Assembly: GCA_947846985.1 (NCBI GenBank)
Contig: CANTUZ010000004.1
Location: forward strand, 1,364,001-1,428,000
Length of the DNA stretch: 64,000 bases
Direction of reading: 5' to 3'
Origin: Fratercula arctica
Lineage: Eukaryota; Chordata; Aves; Charadriiformes; Alcidae
The notes under the pieces are model-generated. The model did not search any database and was not told the DNA's origin. It saw only the letters and a program-made list of their open reading frames with translations. The position numbers and the translations under genes were made by a program. Shown one piece after another: positions 27,201 through 40,300 of this stretch (the stretch's first letter is position 1; every line of letters begins with the position of its first letter).

Positions 27201-30200
27201 GATCAATCTGGAGACGGAGTTTAATTAGGAAATCCCTAGGACAGGATTTTAAATCAGTAAGACCCTTCCCAGCGCGGGTTTGTGCACCCACCCCGGGGAG
27301 CGCAGGGCAGGGGGAATCCCGCCTTTTGCTCTCCAGCCTTGCAGCAATCATCGGACGGGGTCAGGAGCTGCATTTCGTAATGAACAGCTTAATGTCAGGA
27401 TATTAAAAAACGCAGGATAAACATTTAAAAGCCCACGGTCTGCGAAAAATTGAGAACCGCCAGAGATTTACTAAGTGATGGATGAATGATTGTCAGGTAC
27501 TTGAAGTTACAGGTGACTTGCCAGACAAACATCTTGAACCTGCCATTAAAGGAAGAACAGACACAAAAGCCGTTGCTTTTACCCAGAGTGATCTTGATCC
27601 CGTGCTGAAATGTTGAGCTTCCAGTCTAGAGCAGTCACTCACCCAGATTCTGAAGTGTATTTCTTTATACCCTTGTGGGTCCTGGTTCGGGCCTGACGGT
27701 TTCCAGCTCTGTCCTGCCACGTCTTGCCAGCGTCAGCTGCCAGGCGCAAATCCAGATTCCTGTTGGGTCTGTTTGATCTCAAACCCAACGTTATAGCTTT
27801 AAGGCAGCGTCTTTTAAAAGGGTTAAGAGTTAAATCAGTCATTTTCCCCACTTCCTGCTCTTACGCGTGGAACTCCAACGGTTCGCGCACAAACTTGGGT
27901 TAGGCCTGTCCCCGCAGAGCGCTCGAGGAGCTAAACAAAATCAGAGCACGTGCATGGCAGTGTTGGTGTTCCACGTTCTTCATGTGCTTAAGGTCTTTTT
28001 TTACTGTAGCACGGGACCTCATAGATGCCCAAGGAAAACTTCTGGCAAGTATTTTAGGGGTCACCTGGGTTATCTCTATCACAGGGAGTACTTCTAGCGT
28101 TTCATCCAAAGTTATTATTCACCGTGTACCTGCGTAGCCAAAACAGAGTCTTCGTAGTTTTCATCTGGGAGCTGTTCTTGTGCCTGTGGTGACGTGGCTT
28201 CAGGAAAATACAAGTGCTCAGCTTAAACTGTATCATGGAAGCGTTAGGCATGTCTCCCGAGATTATCCAAAGTGCCTTCTGCTTTTAGGTGCCTGTTTTG
28301 AGATAACCGTCTGTGGCAAAGAGCTTGGATTTCAGCTTTCTTTCCAGTGTCCCAAGCTCTAGTTAAGAATATTGATTTTACTTGATCCCTCCAGAACGGA
28401 GGCCTTCCCGCTGGGCACCTGTAGGCCTTGCATTAGCGAACACGCTGTCCTGGCGTCCTTTGAGCCTCCCAGCAGGTTCTTCGAGCCCGTGTTCTGAAGA
28501 GCGGAGTAAGTGAGGCTCCAAAACCCGGCCAGCTCTGCCCTGCGGTCCCGCAGGTACAGCAGGAATTCTGGCAAAGCCCCGACAGATCTGCTGATCCCTC
28601 CTGTGTGGACATTGTGCGCTTATGGCCTCACCCGAAACATCTCACGCTCTCCACCTGCGTAGCCAGCATGTTTGGAATCGTCCATCAGAAAGGATCACTT
28701 AAAAAAGTCAAGTCTGGTGGGAAAGTCCATCCCTGGACGAGGAGTGGAGTAAGAACGCTGCTTTCTGACTGCCAGCACTTCGAGGTTTTAGCTCAGGCGT
28801 TCTTTACAGAGCTGACCTGCACTGCTGCCTCATAAAATGAAAGGAGAGTGAAAAGTTCAAATATTAGACTTTCCCGTGGAGCTGGTTTCACGGTAGCCTG
28901 ACGGCCAACATCAACAGTACGACAGCGAGGAGTTGGCGTTTGTCTGCTCTGCGGTGGCCTGCTGAGCTGCTGTACGCCCGGAGCCCCCCAGACCCCAGGG
29001 GAACACCTGCCTGGGACCTCCCGTGGACCACAGCTCAGTGCCAGACGGGCGCTTTCCCCTTCGGTATCTCAACGTAGGTATCACTGCGATGTCTGTGTGG
29101 GGGAAGAATGGGAAAGCACACCATGGCTCCAAAAAAAAAAAAAAAAAAGTGTTTTAATTTGTTTAAATAGCTACGGAAACGTCAGTCTTGGATCCTAAAT
29201 TCAGCTCTCGGTCAGATTCAGGCTGTTGCCTTGAAATCCATAGCTGGTAGGGAGAGCTGGGAACAGACGTTCCCGCAGGTAGCGCACGCAAGGAGCATCT
29301 TTTGTTGTTAAGGTTATTGTTACGTTGTGTGTGTGTGTGTTGAGGCAATAAAAACCCAAATTTTTTCCACTCTTAAAAGGCGTAGATTTCTCCCAGGGAA
29401 AAGCAAGGATATTGGATACGTTGGGGCTGACAGCATTGAACGTGGCTTGGCTTTGCTGCCTGCAGGAGAAGTAGCTCAAATCAAGATTTCAGAACAGAGA
29501 GGAAAAAACCAGGAAGGAATCTTTGTAGCAGCAGTCAATTAGAAAGCTTCCACTGGGCATTTTTATCGGCTGCTTGTTATTGGGGTTTTTTTTAAGTGAT
29601 ATTAACAGCATTTTCATTTTATCTGCTAAAAGTAGTATGTGTTCTTCCGGGGAAGAGAGCGTAAGGAGAAACACCGTCTGACGGTCAGTGAGAAAGTCCA
29701 GCTTTACTAACTCCTTTACGCATTTGACTCCAGTGTTTGAATTGTTTATGGCTATTGTCTTTGTCAGAAGCAAGGTTTGGCCTCGTTGCCTGTGCTGTGG
29801 GAATGCAAAAAGACGCCACAACCAGGCACACGAAAATAACTGTGCCTGTCTTTTATGGACAGAACCTATTGCGCAGGTTTTGTGAAGGTGACAGCCAAGG
29901 GGAGGACCTTGTCCTGCCTTTTTCTTAGGTGCCAAATCCAGACGGGCGTCGTTCTGCGGAGTACGAGAGGCAGATGGGTAGAGTCGTTCCTATTCCTCGG
30001 CCTTCTCCCCCAGCAGCGAGGGGCTCGACTGAGTGGCCAGTGATTTCTCTTGCCTGTTATTCAGCTACACAGAAGAAACGCAAGTGTGGAAGAGAGAAGC
30101 AGACAGATAGTTCCCGAGGCAGCAGACACTCCTCTTTTTCAGCTCATTCCCGAGCTTTCCCCCTAAGCAACTAAAAGCAAAAATCCCGATGCTAGATTCC

Positions 30201-30582
30201 TTTACGAGTGATCAGTAACTCAGCTATTTTCTTGCCCATTTTGAAGAAGCAGCTGATTCTAATTCTTGCAAGGAAGATAAATCAATATTATTTAGAAAAC
30301 CAAGATCGTGGTTTTCTAAACTCCCATTACGCACTACTCTGAGCAGTCAGGGCATACAATGAGGGAGGGATGGAATCCGCAAATTCTAAGGTTTGTTTAA
30401 AATTAGCGGTGTGCTCCTGACCCCAGTCGGGGTGGGGGGGGGGTTTCTAAAATCTGCGTCTGGATCTACATGAAGCAACCGCACCGTTTTTAGTTCGGCC
30501 ATTTCTTTTCCTTAAAGGAGGTTGTTCTTTTGCTCAGGGAAGAGGTAATGACTAAATCTGGGAGTAGAGATGAAAAAGGGAG
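24290..30582. other. Intergenic, no gene seen
   Basis: No gene is supported. There is an 18-base A run at 29,131-29,148, a short (GT)n around 29,325-29,341 and a G-rich run near 30,430. The rest is unique-looking sequence of mixed GC content. Confidence 0.45.
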
Positions 30583-30780
30583 GCGTGCGTACGTGTAACA
30601 GCGGGGGCTGCAGTGGGATCTCGGGGCAGCCGGGAGCGCGCTCCTGGGCGGTGAGGTGCAGCCCCGCGCGGCAGGATCAGCGCGTGAATCGCAGCCGCGG
30701 GGAAACGTCTCTCGCCGGTTGTGCTGTCTGCGAACCTGTCCCTGGATGCGGGCTCCTGTGAGCACCGCAAGCCGCCTCTT
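30583..30780. other. Isolated CpG island-like patch
   Basis: I count 24 CpG in about 190 bases, with GC near 65% by eye, giving an observed/expected ratio of about 1.2. Dense runs include CCCCGCGCGGCAGG (about 30,662-30,675) and CAGCCGCGGGG (about 30,692-30,702). It lies 17 kb upstream of the ADAMTS3 start codon. I see no start codon leading into a recognisable protein and no TATA box. It could be an unmethylated distal element, an alternative first exon or the promoter of an unannotated non-coding RNA. The sequence alone does not decide. Confidence 0.55.
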
Positions 30781-33700
30781 CCCACAGATTTGCGTCTCGC
30801 TGATTGGTAGACCCAATTTTTTTTTTTTGGAGGCTGAGAAGATAACGCTTGACCTGAAGCTTGTTCAGGGTAGGTGGCACTTTTAGGACTTCTTCCCCAG
30901 CGAGGGCGATGTTGCAGCTTTTCGTTTAGGACACTTGGAGAGTCTTGTCCTTTACCTTCCTGCCGATATTGCTAAATTGGCAGGAACCTGGTTATCTTGG
31001 AGATCTCCACCCGTTTGTCAAATTCTGTTAAACTTGGAGTGCAAGGCCAAAAACAAAACCGAAAGGAAGCGCGTACGTATACCCAGTGGTAAAAGAAGTC
31101 TTGTTGCTGTAGTAAATTAGAAAAAATTACAACTGTTGGCACTTTTCAATCGTTTATCTTCCATTTTATCTGTTTCCAAGAGGTCTTAGTAGCCGATGTG
31201 ATGATTTCTAGTAACTGGTGGCAGTTGTGAAGACGAAGAACTTCAAAATTTAGCCCACAGTGACAGATCTTCTCTACCTTTATTCTTAGACAAAAGCGCG
31301 TGCTGTCAAATCTGTTAAACGACAGAGTAAGGCCAAAGATCTTTTTTCTGCTAACTGCAGACCGAGGGAAGCAAATTGCTTGTCTCGCTGGTGAGTTCTT
31401 ACAACGCGGCGGTCCTGGATGCTTTCTTGTGGCGCGCTTTGCTCCCCGCCGCAGCCGTCCCCAGAAAAGGGACAGTCGGGCAGAACAATCCCTCCTGTAG
31501 TAACTGCCCCAGCGCTGCCCCCGCTCCCCCCTTCTCCTTCCCTCCCCGTACCTTCCCCCGCAGCCCTGAGTCTGCCCTAATAACTCCCATGGAAAAGGGA
31601 AAAAAAATAATATATCTAGAAAACCGTTTTGTGCGTCTGCGTTTTTGTCCCACTTAATGCCCGGACAAGAGCCCACATGGATGTGAAATCCAGTGGAAAA
31701 GAGGACTGGGAAAAGGACTGAAGAATTAAGGTTGGCAGCGGTGCATGGCGAGGGATGAATAGGGATGCGGGCAGCGGCCACCCCTGATGTGAGACAGAGA
31801 CCTCTCCAACTCCACATAATGAACACAAACGAGTTTCCCCCTAAAAAGATGTCGAAGGCAAAAATCGTTACCTCAGACAAATGCTGGAGCTCTGGGGCTT
31901 CTGTACATGTGTTCTGAAGTTTTACAGGCACTGGGAGATATTGGAAAAATATTTTCCTAGATATTAATATTGTCCTTGTTGTAAAATATATTCCTAGACT
32001 GAGTATTCATTTTAGAGGACTCTAGCAAGTCTGTATTTTTATTAAAAAGCCAAACAAACAAAGGCCTTTTTGCTATTAATGGCAGATGGCACGTGAAGCC
32101 GCGGGAAGAGGAGGGCCCCGGCTCTGCTGTAACAGTTTCGGAAAAATACACCCCGTGTTGGCAGGAGAGCTGCTTACTTTAAAAAGAGATTTTTTTAAAA
32201 ATAAGCAGTGAAAGGTTGCTCATCCGATCAGTGAGACCAAGGGTCTTTTAGGAAGGAGGCGCAGCACCCAGTGGGAGGTTTTCCAGACGTGCCAGCTTGG
32301 GCTCTACTTTTTTTACCTGACTAAAGTTAGTCAGAAGTCTTCTTCCCTCCCATACTTCTTTTCACTCGGTGCCTCTTTGCCTTTTGTTTCTTCTTGCTGC
32401 GACAACATCCTGTATTAATCTTTTTCCAGGGTGCTGGAAGATACCCCTTTGACGTACTTACTCCGTGGTGAGGTGGGATGCTCGCCTGGTAGCAATCCGT
32501 CCTTTTCTACGGAACCGCGCTGAGGATCTGTCCTTCTAGAGCACTGTATAGAAAAATGCTTCGGTGTAGGTGGAGCGGAATTAACCTAAATAACTCGAGC
32601 GCTGTTTGGAGGACCAACGTGAAATGGAGCGGTCGGTAGGTAAGCGGCGAGCTGCTGACTCACGCGGGGCGGGCAGGGAGCTGCGGCGGGCCAGCTGGAG
32701 ACCGACGAAAGCGCAGATGGATAACATCAGTGAAAGCCTGGCTGAAAAAAAAGGCGAGGATGCTGGGCTGGGACGAGAGCAGGACTGGGAATGATATTAT
32801 AGCACAAATAAAAACGAGAATAAAACATCACTGCGCTGTCAGCACTTAAAAGCAATCAGGAGAGCGAAGTCCAAGTCCAGGGAAGTCAACAGCCTGCTGG
32901 TGCCTGCTGTGGGCTCTGGGCTGGGCCCACCAGCTGGGCTCGATTTTGCTTCCAGTGACTAGGTGTAACGGCAGCCCTTCTCCCTCGGCTCTTTTAGAGG
33001 CTATTTTGGGCAAAAAGACAAACATTTCATTGGACAAACACGACTGTCAGTCCAGAATGTGTCAGGATGTTTTCAGTGCCTGTTACTTCTTTTTCACTGT
33101 AGCTGGTGTAAAGGATGGAGTTTCTGCGCACTGTCGCAGAAGGGCGTTTTATGTCCACCGCTTACCTTGATGCCAAACCATCACTTCGTTTCTTTGGGGT
33201 TTGGAGTGGCAGGTGAGTAGTTTGCAGCAGCTGAAGGGAGCAAGCGTGGGCAACGCAGGCGGGGACGCAACATGTCAAAGCAAGCGGTGCCGTCAAACCC
33301 TCCTCAGAACACGGGAAGGAACCGCCGGGCTCTCCTCGGAACCATTCGGGTGCCTTTGCCTGCTGGGAGGTTTGAGCAGAGAGAGGAAAATCAGTGGGAT
33401 GCTTTTCCAGGAAGATTTAAGGTAGAATTAGGTAGAATTTCCCCTACTCGAGGTATCCCCAATTGTTTTATACGGCGATGTGTGACACGTAGAAAGGTGA
33501 CTTGGTAGGCAATAAATCAGTTCACACGTGTAACCCTGGACAGTAAATGAAGGGCTTGAGTAGTAGCAGGGCTGGGGTTCCTGACCTCTAGCAGCTCCTG
33601 CTGGGGTGATTTTAAGGAGTTCCCGTTCATTGCTTTCCACTCTGCCCCTTCTCGGGGGGCAACAGCTCACTTGTGGCAGAGGCGACCGAGGAGGTACCTT

Positions 33701-33931
33701 TTAAATGGTTCCCACGTCCCTTGCCAGAGCTCCCGACTGCGGGAGCCAGGTGGTACGGAAGAACCGAAGCATCAAGGAAGGACATCAGGTCCTTTTGGAG
33801 GTAAGCAGCTGTGCGCTGGCCGAGTCCCTTGTTCAAAAGCTGCGGGTTTGTTGTTCTTGCGGAACTGTTAGTTCCAGTCTGTGTCTCTAAACACCCTGCA
33901 CTGCTGCAGCCTTGGTAAAGCAGCCAGAATG
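30781..33931. other. Intergenic, no gene seen
   Basis: No gene is supported. A minus-strand frame free of stops for 262 codons spans 31,146-31,931 but opens with GTG and shows no domain. A CpG-dense patch (15 CpG in about 120 bases) lies at 32,595-32,715. A 10-base tandem repeat (GGTAGAATTA, GGTAGAATTT) occurs at 33,421-33,440. Confidence 0.45.
32595..32715. other. CpG-dense patch
   Basis: About 15 CpG in 120 bases, including GCGGCGAG (32,644), CACGCGGGGCGGGC (32,661) and CTGCGGCGGG (32,681). GGGGCGGGC resembles a GC box. It is short and has no adjoining gene. Confidence 0.45.
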
Positions 33932-34309
33932 TGAAGAGGCTGTTTAGCCTTAAGAGAAGGCTCAGGGGGATCTCATCAACGCGTGTGAGTATCTGAAGGG
34001 AGGGTGGGAAGGAGATTGAGCCAGGCTCTTTTCGGGGGTGGCCACTGCCAGGACCAGTGGCGACAGGCAGGAACTGACACGCAGGAGGTTCCTCCTGAGC
34101 ATCAGGAAAGGCTTTGTTCACTGTGAGGGTGACAGAGCACTGAACAGGTTGCTCAGAGAGGTGGTGGAGTGCCCCGCCTCGGAGATACTCAAAAGCCATC
34201 TGGGCACGGTCCTGGGCAACCGGCTCTAGGTGGCCCGGCTTGAGCAGGGGGGTTGGACAAGGTGACCTCCGAGGTCCCTTCCAACCCCAGCCATTCTGCC
34301 ATTCTTCTG
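33932..34309 (+). mobile_element. CR1 retrotransposon, 3' fragment
   Basis: A + strand CR1 3' fragment. It runs from a diverged GAGGCTGTTTAGCCTTAAG block through AGAGGTGGTGGAGTGCC, TGGGCACGGTCCTGGGCAAC (about 34,201) and GCTTGAGCAGGGGGGTTGGA to GAGGTCCCTTCCAACCCCAG and a CATTCTGCCATTCTTCTGAT tail (34,291-34,310). A minus-strand open frame of 265 codons at 33,627-34,424 overlaps it and is best read as antisense to the repeat. It encodes no reverse transcriptase. Confidence 0.88.
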
Positions 34310-37300
34310 ATGGCCACGTTCTGTTGAACTTAGATGAATCTGTTAACAAGGAGACTGTAAAAGCTTTCCGGCGTTTGGTTGAAGTTAGGGTCCCTAAGCA
34401 GTAACTGGGTCTCCTGCTCATCACTTTTACAAAGCTGACGCGCGTTCTTTTCTTACCGTCTTAAGGATCGGTGCTCCCCCAGCCCCAGGCAGGTACCATC
34501 CGTGTTGTACAAACCTGCTGAAAGGGATCAGCCGCTTGAGAGAAAAGAAACATCTGCTGTGAGAGGCGTATGAGGATTCTCTTCCCTCATTTCCTGACTC
34601 CTTAAACTGCCAGTTTTGGCTTTCTCAGTTGTGCGAAGAGCAAAGCCGACATTGGGGGGGTATTTAATTACGTAGGAAAAGCAAAGAGAGTTTGGGGAAG
34701 GACACTCCTGCAATCTCTGCCCTTCTTTTTGCTAACACCGTAAAATTAACAACCCTCTTGAAATTGACCGCTAGGATCCGAAAGGTGCGAGAGGCAGTTG
34801 GTAATTCACCAAGTATGCTCCTCCCCATACACTTTATTCCTCAAAGAAAACAAAGCTCATAGATGAAAATAAGGAAATGCAATGGGAGAGTTTTGTCTGA
34901 ACTGGGCCAGGAGCGCGCTCATGGCTTCACTTGCCCCAGGTCTTGCTAGGACAGTTGGGGGACCTTGCGGATGTGTGGGAGAGAGAAGGAAGGGGAGGAT
35001 ATCTACACTTTCCTTCCAGCCTGGTGCAAAACCACTTGAGACTTCAAGCGGAGCCAAAGAAATGGCAGGTTCTGATTTGGGGAGCACTGGGAGGGGGCTA
35101 TTGACCTGCGCCGGCGCTTGGTCACAGTGGTCATTCTGCGTTCGGGTGGGCAGCCGTGCACGCATTTGTCTGCTGATTTTGTGCTCTTCATGTAGACGGA
35201 ACCCACAGTTCCGTTACCTGTTTTTCAGCCAGGTCTCAAAACTCGTCCTTGGGCGCTCTTCTCAAGAGCCAGCGTCTCGGGTAAGTATGGACGTGTTTGC
35301 TTCTGGTGTTTTCAGTGGTCACATAGCATCTTGGGCAGGGGCATACGCCAGATTTGCGTGTGCCCCATGTTTTTACACTAGCAGAAGCTGTATTTGTGTA
35401 TCGGGTAGACATTCACGGATACAATTCGGTATAGAGAGGTTGGCTGGGGAGTCCGTGTGTGCGATTGCAAGCTTCTCTGCGTGTAAGAAGAAGGTTTTTT
35501 GAACGTTTGTGTCTTCATATCTTCACAGGATCTGGTTTATGGAAAAGGAAACGTTATCCTGTGCCACGTGTTGGTAGTAGCTAGAACTACACCAAATGCT
35601 TACAATTGAACCACAGACCGTATATACTTTGTTCAGATTTCATGATGGTCTCAGCTGAGGAAAGCTTTTCTGTGAATTTGGTCTAGTGCTTGAAGACCTT
35701 TCAAATGACTTGAGCTGATGGGTGGTTAAATCATGTGAAATACATAGCTTTACGTAGTCGTGAAGAAAAGTAGATACAATCCTGCACTTTATTATTAAGG
35801 TGTCAGATTCAGTGAAACGTGAGGTTCCAATAAAGCTTGGCGGGTGCCAGCCCGTGTGGATCACCAGCAGGAGTCGGGTCTGCCTGACCTGTGCAGGTTG
35901 GAGGGATCTGTGAGACGGCAGGGGCTGGTTATGGATCCGTTTCCCTGAACCGCTGTACCAAGAAATTCCCCCTGTGCCTGAAATGCCAACTCTGTGGTCA
36001 CAGAACTGGCTGCGAGGTACCGCGAGGATTCCCGAGCTGGTTCTAAGCTGGGTAACTGGGATGCTGCGAGCAGGGCTGGAGAAGCAAGCCAAAAATTACT
36101 GACAAAGACCAAAAAGTACATTTCCAGTCCTATTTCAGTGTATTATGTGTGTGCTTTTTAGGCTTTCCACCCGTAGGGTTTAAATACTCGAGTTGTAACA
36201 CGTGAGCCTGAAGTTCAGGAAGTCTTTTGATTTTTATTTAAGGCAAGTTGAAAATCTACGTGCTCGTGTTTCATCCAGGGCAATTAGAAGCACCCTGAGG
36301 CTTGCCCATGGTGGGGGCGACTGAGCCGACTGTTCGACTGATGTATCTTAATGAGCGGTTTGTGTGAGTAGTAAGTGGAAAGGACCAGCCCATGTCCTGG
36401 TGCTGCTAGAGTTAAGGAGCGTTTCCCACGTCTCGCTCAACAGCTGGGGCAACATTGAACCGTGATTTCTCTTTTTTTTTTTTTTTTTTTACATTTTCAT
36501 CCCAGCGACTGTGTGTAGGTCTGTAATTCGTATCTGTTTTGTAAGCCTGTCCCCCACCCCCATGTTTGTGGGTTGATTTCTATTTGAGTGGATGGAAAAA
36601 CAGCAAAGATAAGAACTGTTCCCCTAAACGAAGAAAACTGTTGAGACCTTAAGCGTTTGTTAGGTGACCGCGGCAGCATTGGCTCTGTTCTCAGCGCGGA
36701 ATGGGCGAGCTGAGAGCTGGCACCTCTGTCTGCCCGGTGCCTTGAATTCCCTCTTCCTCCTCCCCTGAATTCAAAGTTCTAGTTGAGCCTCGAGAGAAAC
36801 CTATGAAGAGACCATGATATCGAGTGCCTCTTCCACCAAAGCAGCGAGGGAGCAAATAGCAAATTAATAGACTGGAAAAAAAGAGTCATGTTTGACGCTA
36901 CGTGGTGCTGGGGAAGAATCATGAGATGAGAGCTTTCCTAAGGCATTTTAGACGGAATGGGGATTGCCTCAGCCCTTTTCTTCCGTTGAGATTTGACATA
37001 GGTGTTTTTCTGTAAGATGCAATAAGAATCCAAGTTTAGAAGTTCTAGTTATAAGCAGACAGGCGGTTCAGAACAACGGTACGTTTTGCAGGGAGCTCTG
37101 CTTTTCCCGGGAACCTGGGGCGGATCCCACTTTCCTTTGGGCTTGGTATTTGCTCGGGACTCCTGGAGTAAAAAAACATCCGTTGGAGAGAGGTTTGAAA
37201 GCAGAAGGCCAGTGATGAAGGGAGAGGTTTATCTTCTAAAAAGCCGCTTCCCCATCTCACGCGAGCGTCTCCTTGGTGTAGATGCCGGTGAGGACAGCAG

Positions 37301-40300
37301 AAGCCCTTTGCTTTGAATCTCTTCAGTCTTCATTTACGACGCTTTATCGCTGCTTGGTCCTTGTTGGGTTGACTCTCTCCTCTAGCCATGTAAAGTCATC
37401 AGAAGCACGTTACTGTGGTCGTTTCCCCTCTAAACAGTATACAAGTTATTGTGTCCTCTTGCAAAACCCTCCGGTTCCTTTTCCCGGAAGCAGCGAGCCA
37501 GTGTGCTGAATGGATTTCTCTCTCAGGTTATTTTCCAGGTCAGGAGGTTAGCTTACTTTTGTCTTTTTACTTGAGCTGTTTCAGAAGAAATCCTGTGTGC
37601 GTTCGCCTGAATTGTAAAGGCTGGTAAGAATGAGAAACCCAAGTCATGCCTTAATCCACGGGCAAAGTACTATTCCAGCAGCTGCAGTGAAAGCTCTCAC
37701 ACGCTGCCCTGGAAATAACCCCAGCCTTGACGTGGTGAAGACGACCCTAGGTAAGGTCAGAAGCTCAGTTCTCATTTTCATTTAAGCTTCTGGTTTTTAA
37801 ATGGTATTTGGAGTTGTCCCTTGTGGCTCCGTTCGTCTCTTAAAGCAGATGGATCCTCCTAGAGGGAGAGGGTGGAGAAGTGGAGTCCGGAGAGGCGGGG
37901 GTTTATCTGCTGAACGTCGCTACTTTCTCATCTCAACTTACAGTTGTTTTGGCGTAGATGTTTAACGACCGTGACCCCGTGTGAGAGCAGCGAGCGCTAT
38001 CAGGATTTTAGCTTTTAAGCCGCTTTGCAGAGACAAAGCACCTGTTATAATTCCTGCTGGAAATGGAAGTGATTTGGAAGCGTCCCAGAGAATTCAAGGC
38101 GAAGCGATGGCACTTGCCTGCCCGTGTGCTTTCCCGTGAGGCGCGCGGATCCCGGTGCTCCGTGTCCGCAGCGCAGGGGATCGGAGCTCACGGCGGGGAT
38201 TTTCGGGAAGGCGTACGAAAGCTGGGTGTCTCTGTCCTGACGGCCCGAACGCTGCCTGAGCGTGGCACTGAAACGAGTCGGAGGTCAAACCTCTTTCAGC
38301 TTGTTTGGAAATCCTGTCTGTGCTGGCCTGCCCTGCGCGCCGGGCTCAGCCTGCAGGGCGGAATGCGCACCAGAGGGACTTCAGAGGGTTTGGGCGTAAA
38401 ACTGTCTATTTAGGTAAAGTATAACTAGGGTTAGACTGCGACTTCACCATCGGGTCCGAGTAAGCACCAGAGCAATGAGTAAGCTGTCAGGAAAGCAAGG
38501 ACGATGCAAAAATCCTCAAACAGCCATTTCTTTCCCTATTACAAGCCCGTCTGTATTTTGGGGTGGGGGGGAAATCCCCAAACTTGCCCAACGGTACGGA
38601 GGTTCTTCTGGCTTAAGGCCTGATATTACTGCTAATAGACCGTTAAGGTTTCTGCGGGGTGGGGGTATGAACCATATGTGAATATTCCAATGATGATTCC
38701 AAAAGAAGACGTTTCAAGAAGAGCTGTGCCCACCCCCAGCTGGCAAGTGAAGCTTTCTCATGTTTAACTTCAAGAACCTCATCAGTCTTATCCAAGTACC
38801 TGGAGTAACAACGTCTAGGAAGTCCCAGCAGTGTCACAGCCTGCCTGCGAGGCTTTCTAAACAAAAATTAGCTATTTCTAATTTAGTCACGTGTCCTCCG
38901 TGCTGCAAATAGAGGCTTCATAATGTCTTCTACCAATTAAAAGAGGTAAAGAGGAAGTGATTACATAGGTGCATATGTGCAATACATGCATATCCTAAAA
39001 CAACGTTAGCATTTTGACTTTCTGGTTGCATCTAGCTGTAAAGCTACTGAAGCTTCTTGTATGCCATCGCTGTTCTCCTGAGTGATTACTTCTATCTGGT
39101 GTTTCTCATTCCTGCCCGGGTAAGTCTGCTGGGAGCAGCCATGTGCGCTAGCAGCTCTGGAAACTTCCTTCTCCTCGTGTTTCGATCCGGGCGGCGTTCC
39201 CTCGCGTGAAACCCATGGAACGGGTCAGTATCCATAAGATTTACTGAGAGCGCTTCGTGCTGTGGTTCTGGGATGTTTATTTGCGACAGATAATTTTCCT
39301 ACTTTCAACCACAATTGGGGTTCTCCGGTCCTGCCGTTGCATCCGCTGCATCCACTGCAATGGCAGTGCGCGGGGATCGCTGTCAGATGGTCTAAATTCC
39401 TAATAAAGCCCAGGTTTCTCTTGGCTGGTTTTATGTCTTCCAGATCGAGAATATAGCGGAAATGAGGCTACGTGTGCTCGAGGTTGAGCGTCCGCTTAGT
39501 GCTTCGCTATGTTCCAGCTGCAATGCAAAGTGCATTTGATGCCAAGATAGCGGCATAAGCTGTTTGCCTCTTTTCTTTATGGGCACTGCTGGAATAGAAC
39601 ACAAAACTGGCGCGTAGGGGGTGAGATACAGCCTGGGCTTCCCCTGGGCCTGCTCCCCGTGCCCTTTGGGCCAGCGGCAGTTTACAGGAACAGGGACGTC
39701 TCTTGGGTTCCAGCTGTGGTCATCACCAAAACGCTTACAAAAGGGACTACTGGCAACCATCCCCGAGTTGTTGTTTTTATTCTTGTGACATGGAATGACC
39801 TTTTGTCAGAGAATCAAGGCAATGCAATAAGAAGAACTACTGGCATGATTGACTTGAAGTGTTTCGTGAGATAATCACGTAACGCTGTAACCCTTCGGAG
39901 CAGGCAGTTTCAAACCGGAGCTGGTCGGGCCATTCTCATTGCCTTGCTTAAGGAACGGCAGATATCGTTGATTTTCACATTTTATTTTTCATTTCTGTGG
40001 TGCACCGTTTGTCTTCCCTGCTTTTAGGGAGTCAAGCCCAGGATAGGGGATCTCCGTTATGTTGGAGAGGCAAGGGAATGCCTACTTAGGCGACCTCCCT
40101 TCCTCCTTAGGGAAACTTTTTTTGCACGAATCAATGGCAGAAAAGGAATCGGAGCACTGAAGAAGTATTTACGCTCCCTCTAAACTCATCCCCCTCCCCC
40201 AGAATTTCTATAAGACGTGACTAAAACCAAAGCATTTGTTAAGAGGTAACGAAGGGAAAGCGTCAAGCGGGCGAAGCCGAGGGCAGGTGTAGGTGCACCG

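Noticed and set aside
31146..31931. 262-codon minus-strand open frame as a protein-coding gene
   Set aside because: It opens with GTG, its first internal ATG is far inside, it has no recognisable domain, and its middle is a low-complexity Gly/Arg-rich stretch read from GC-rich DNA.
33627..34424. 265-codon minus-strand open frame as a gene
   Set aside because: About half of it is the antisense of a CR1 3' fragment, and the remaining part matches nothing I know.
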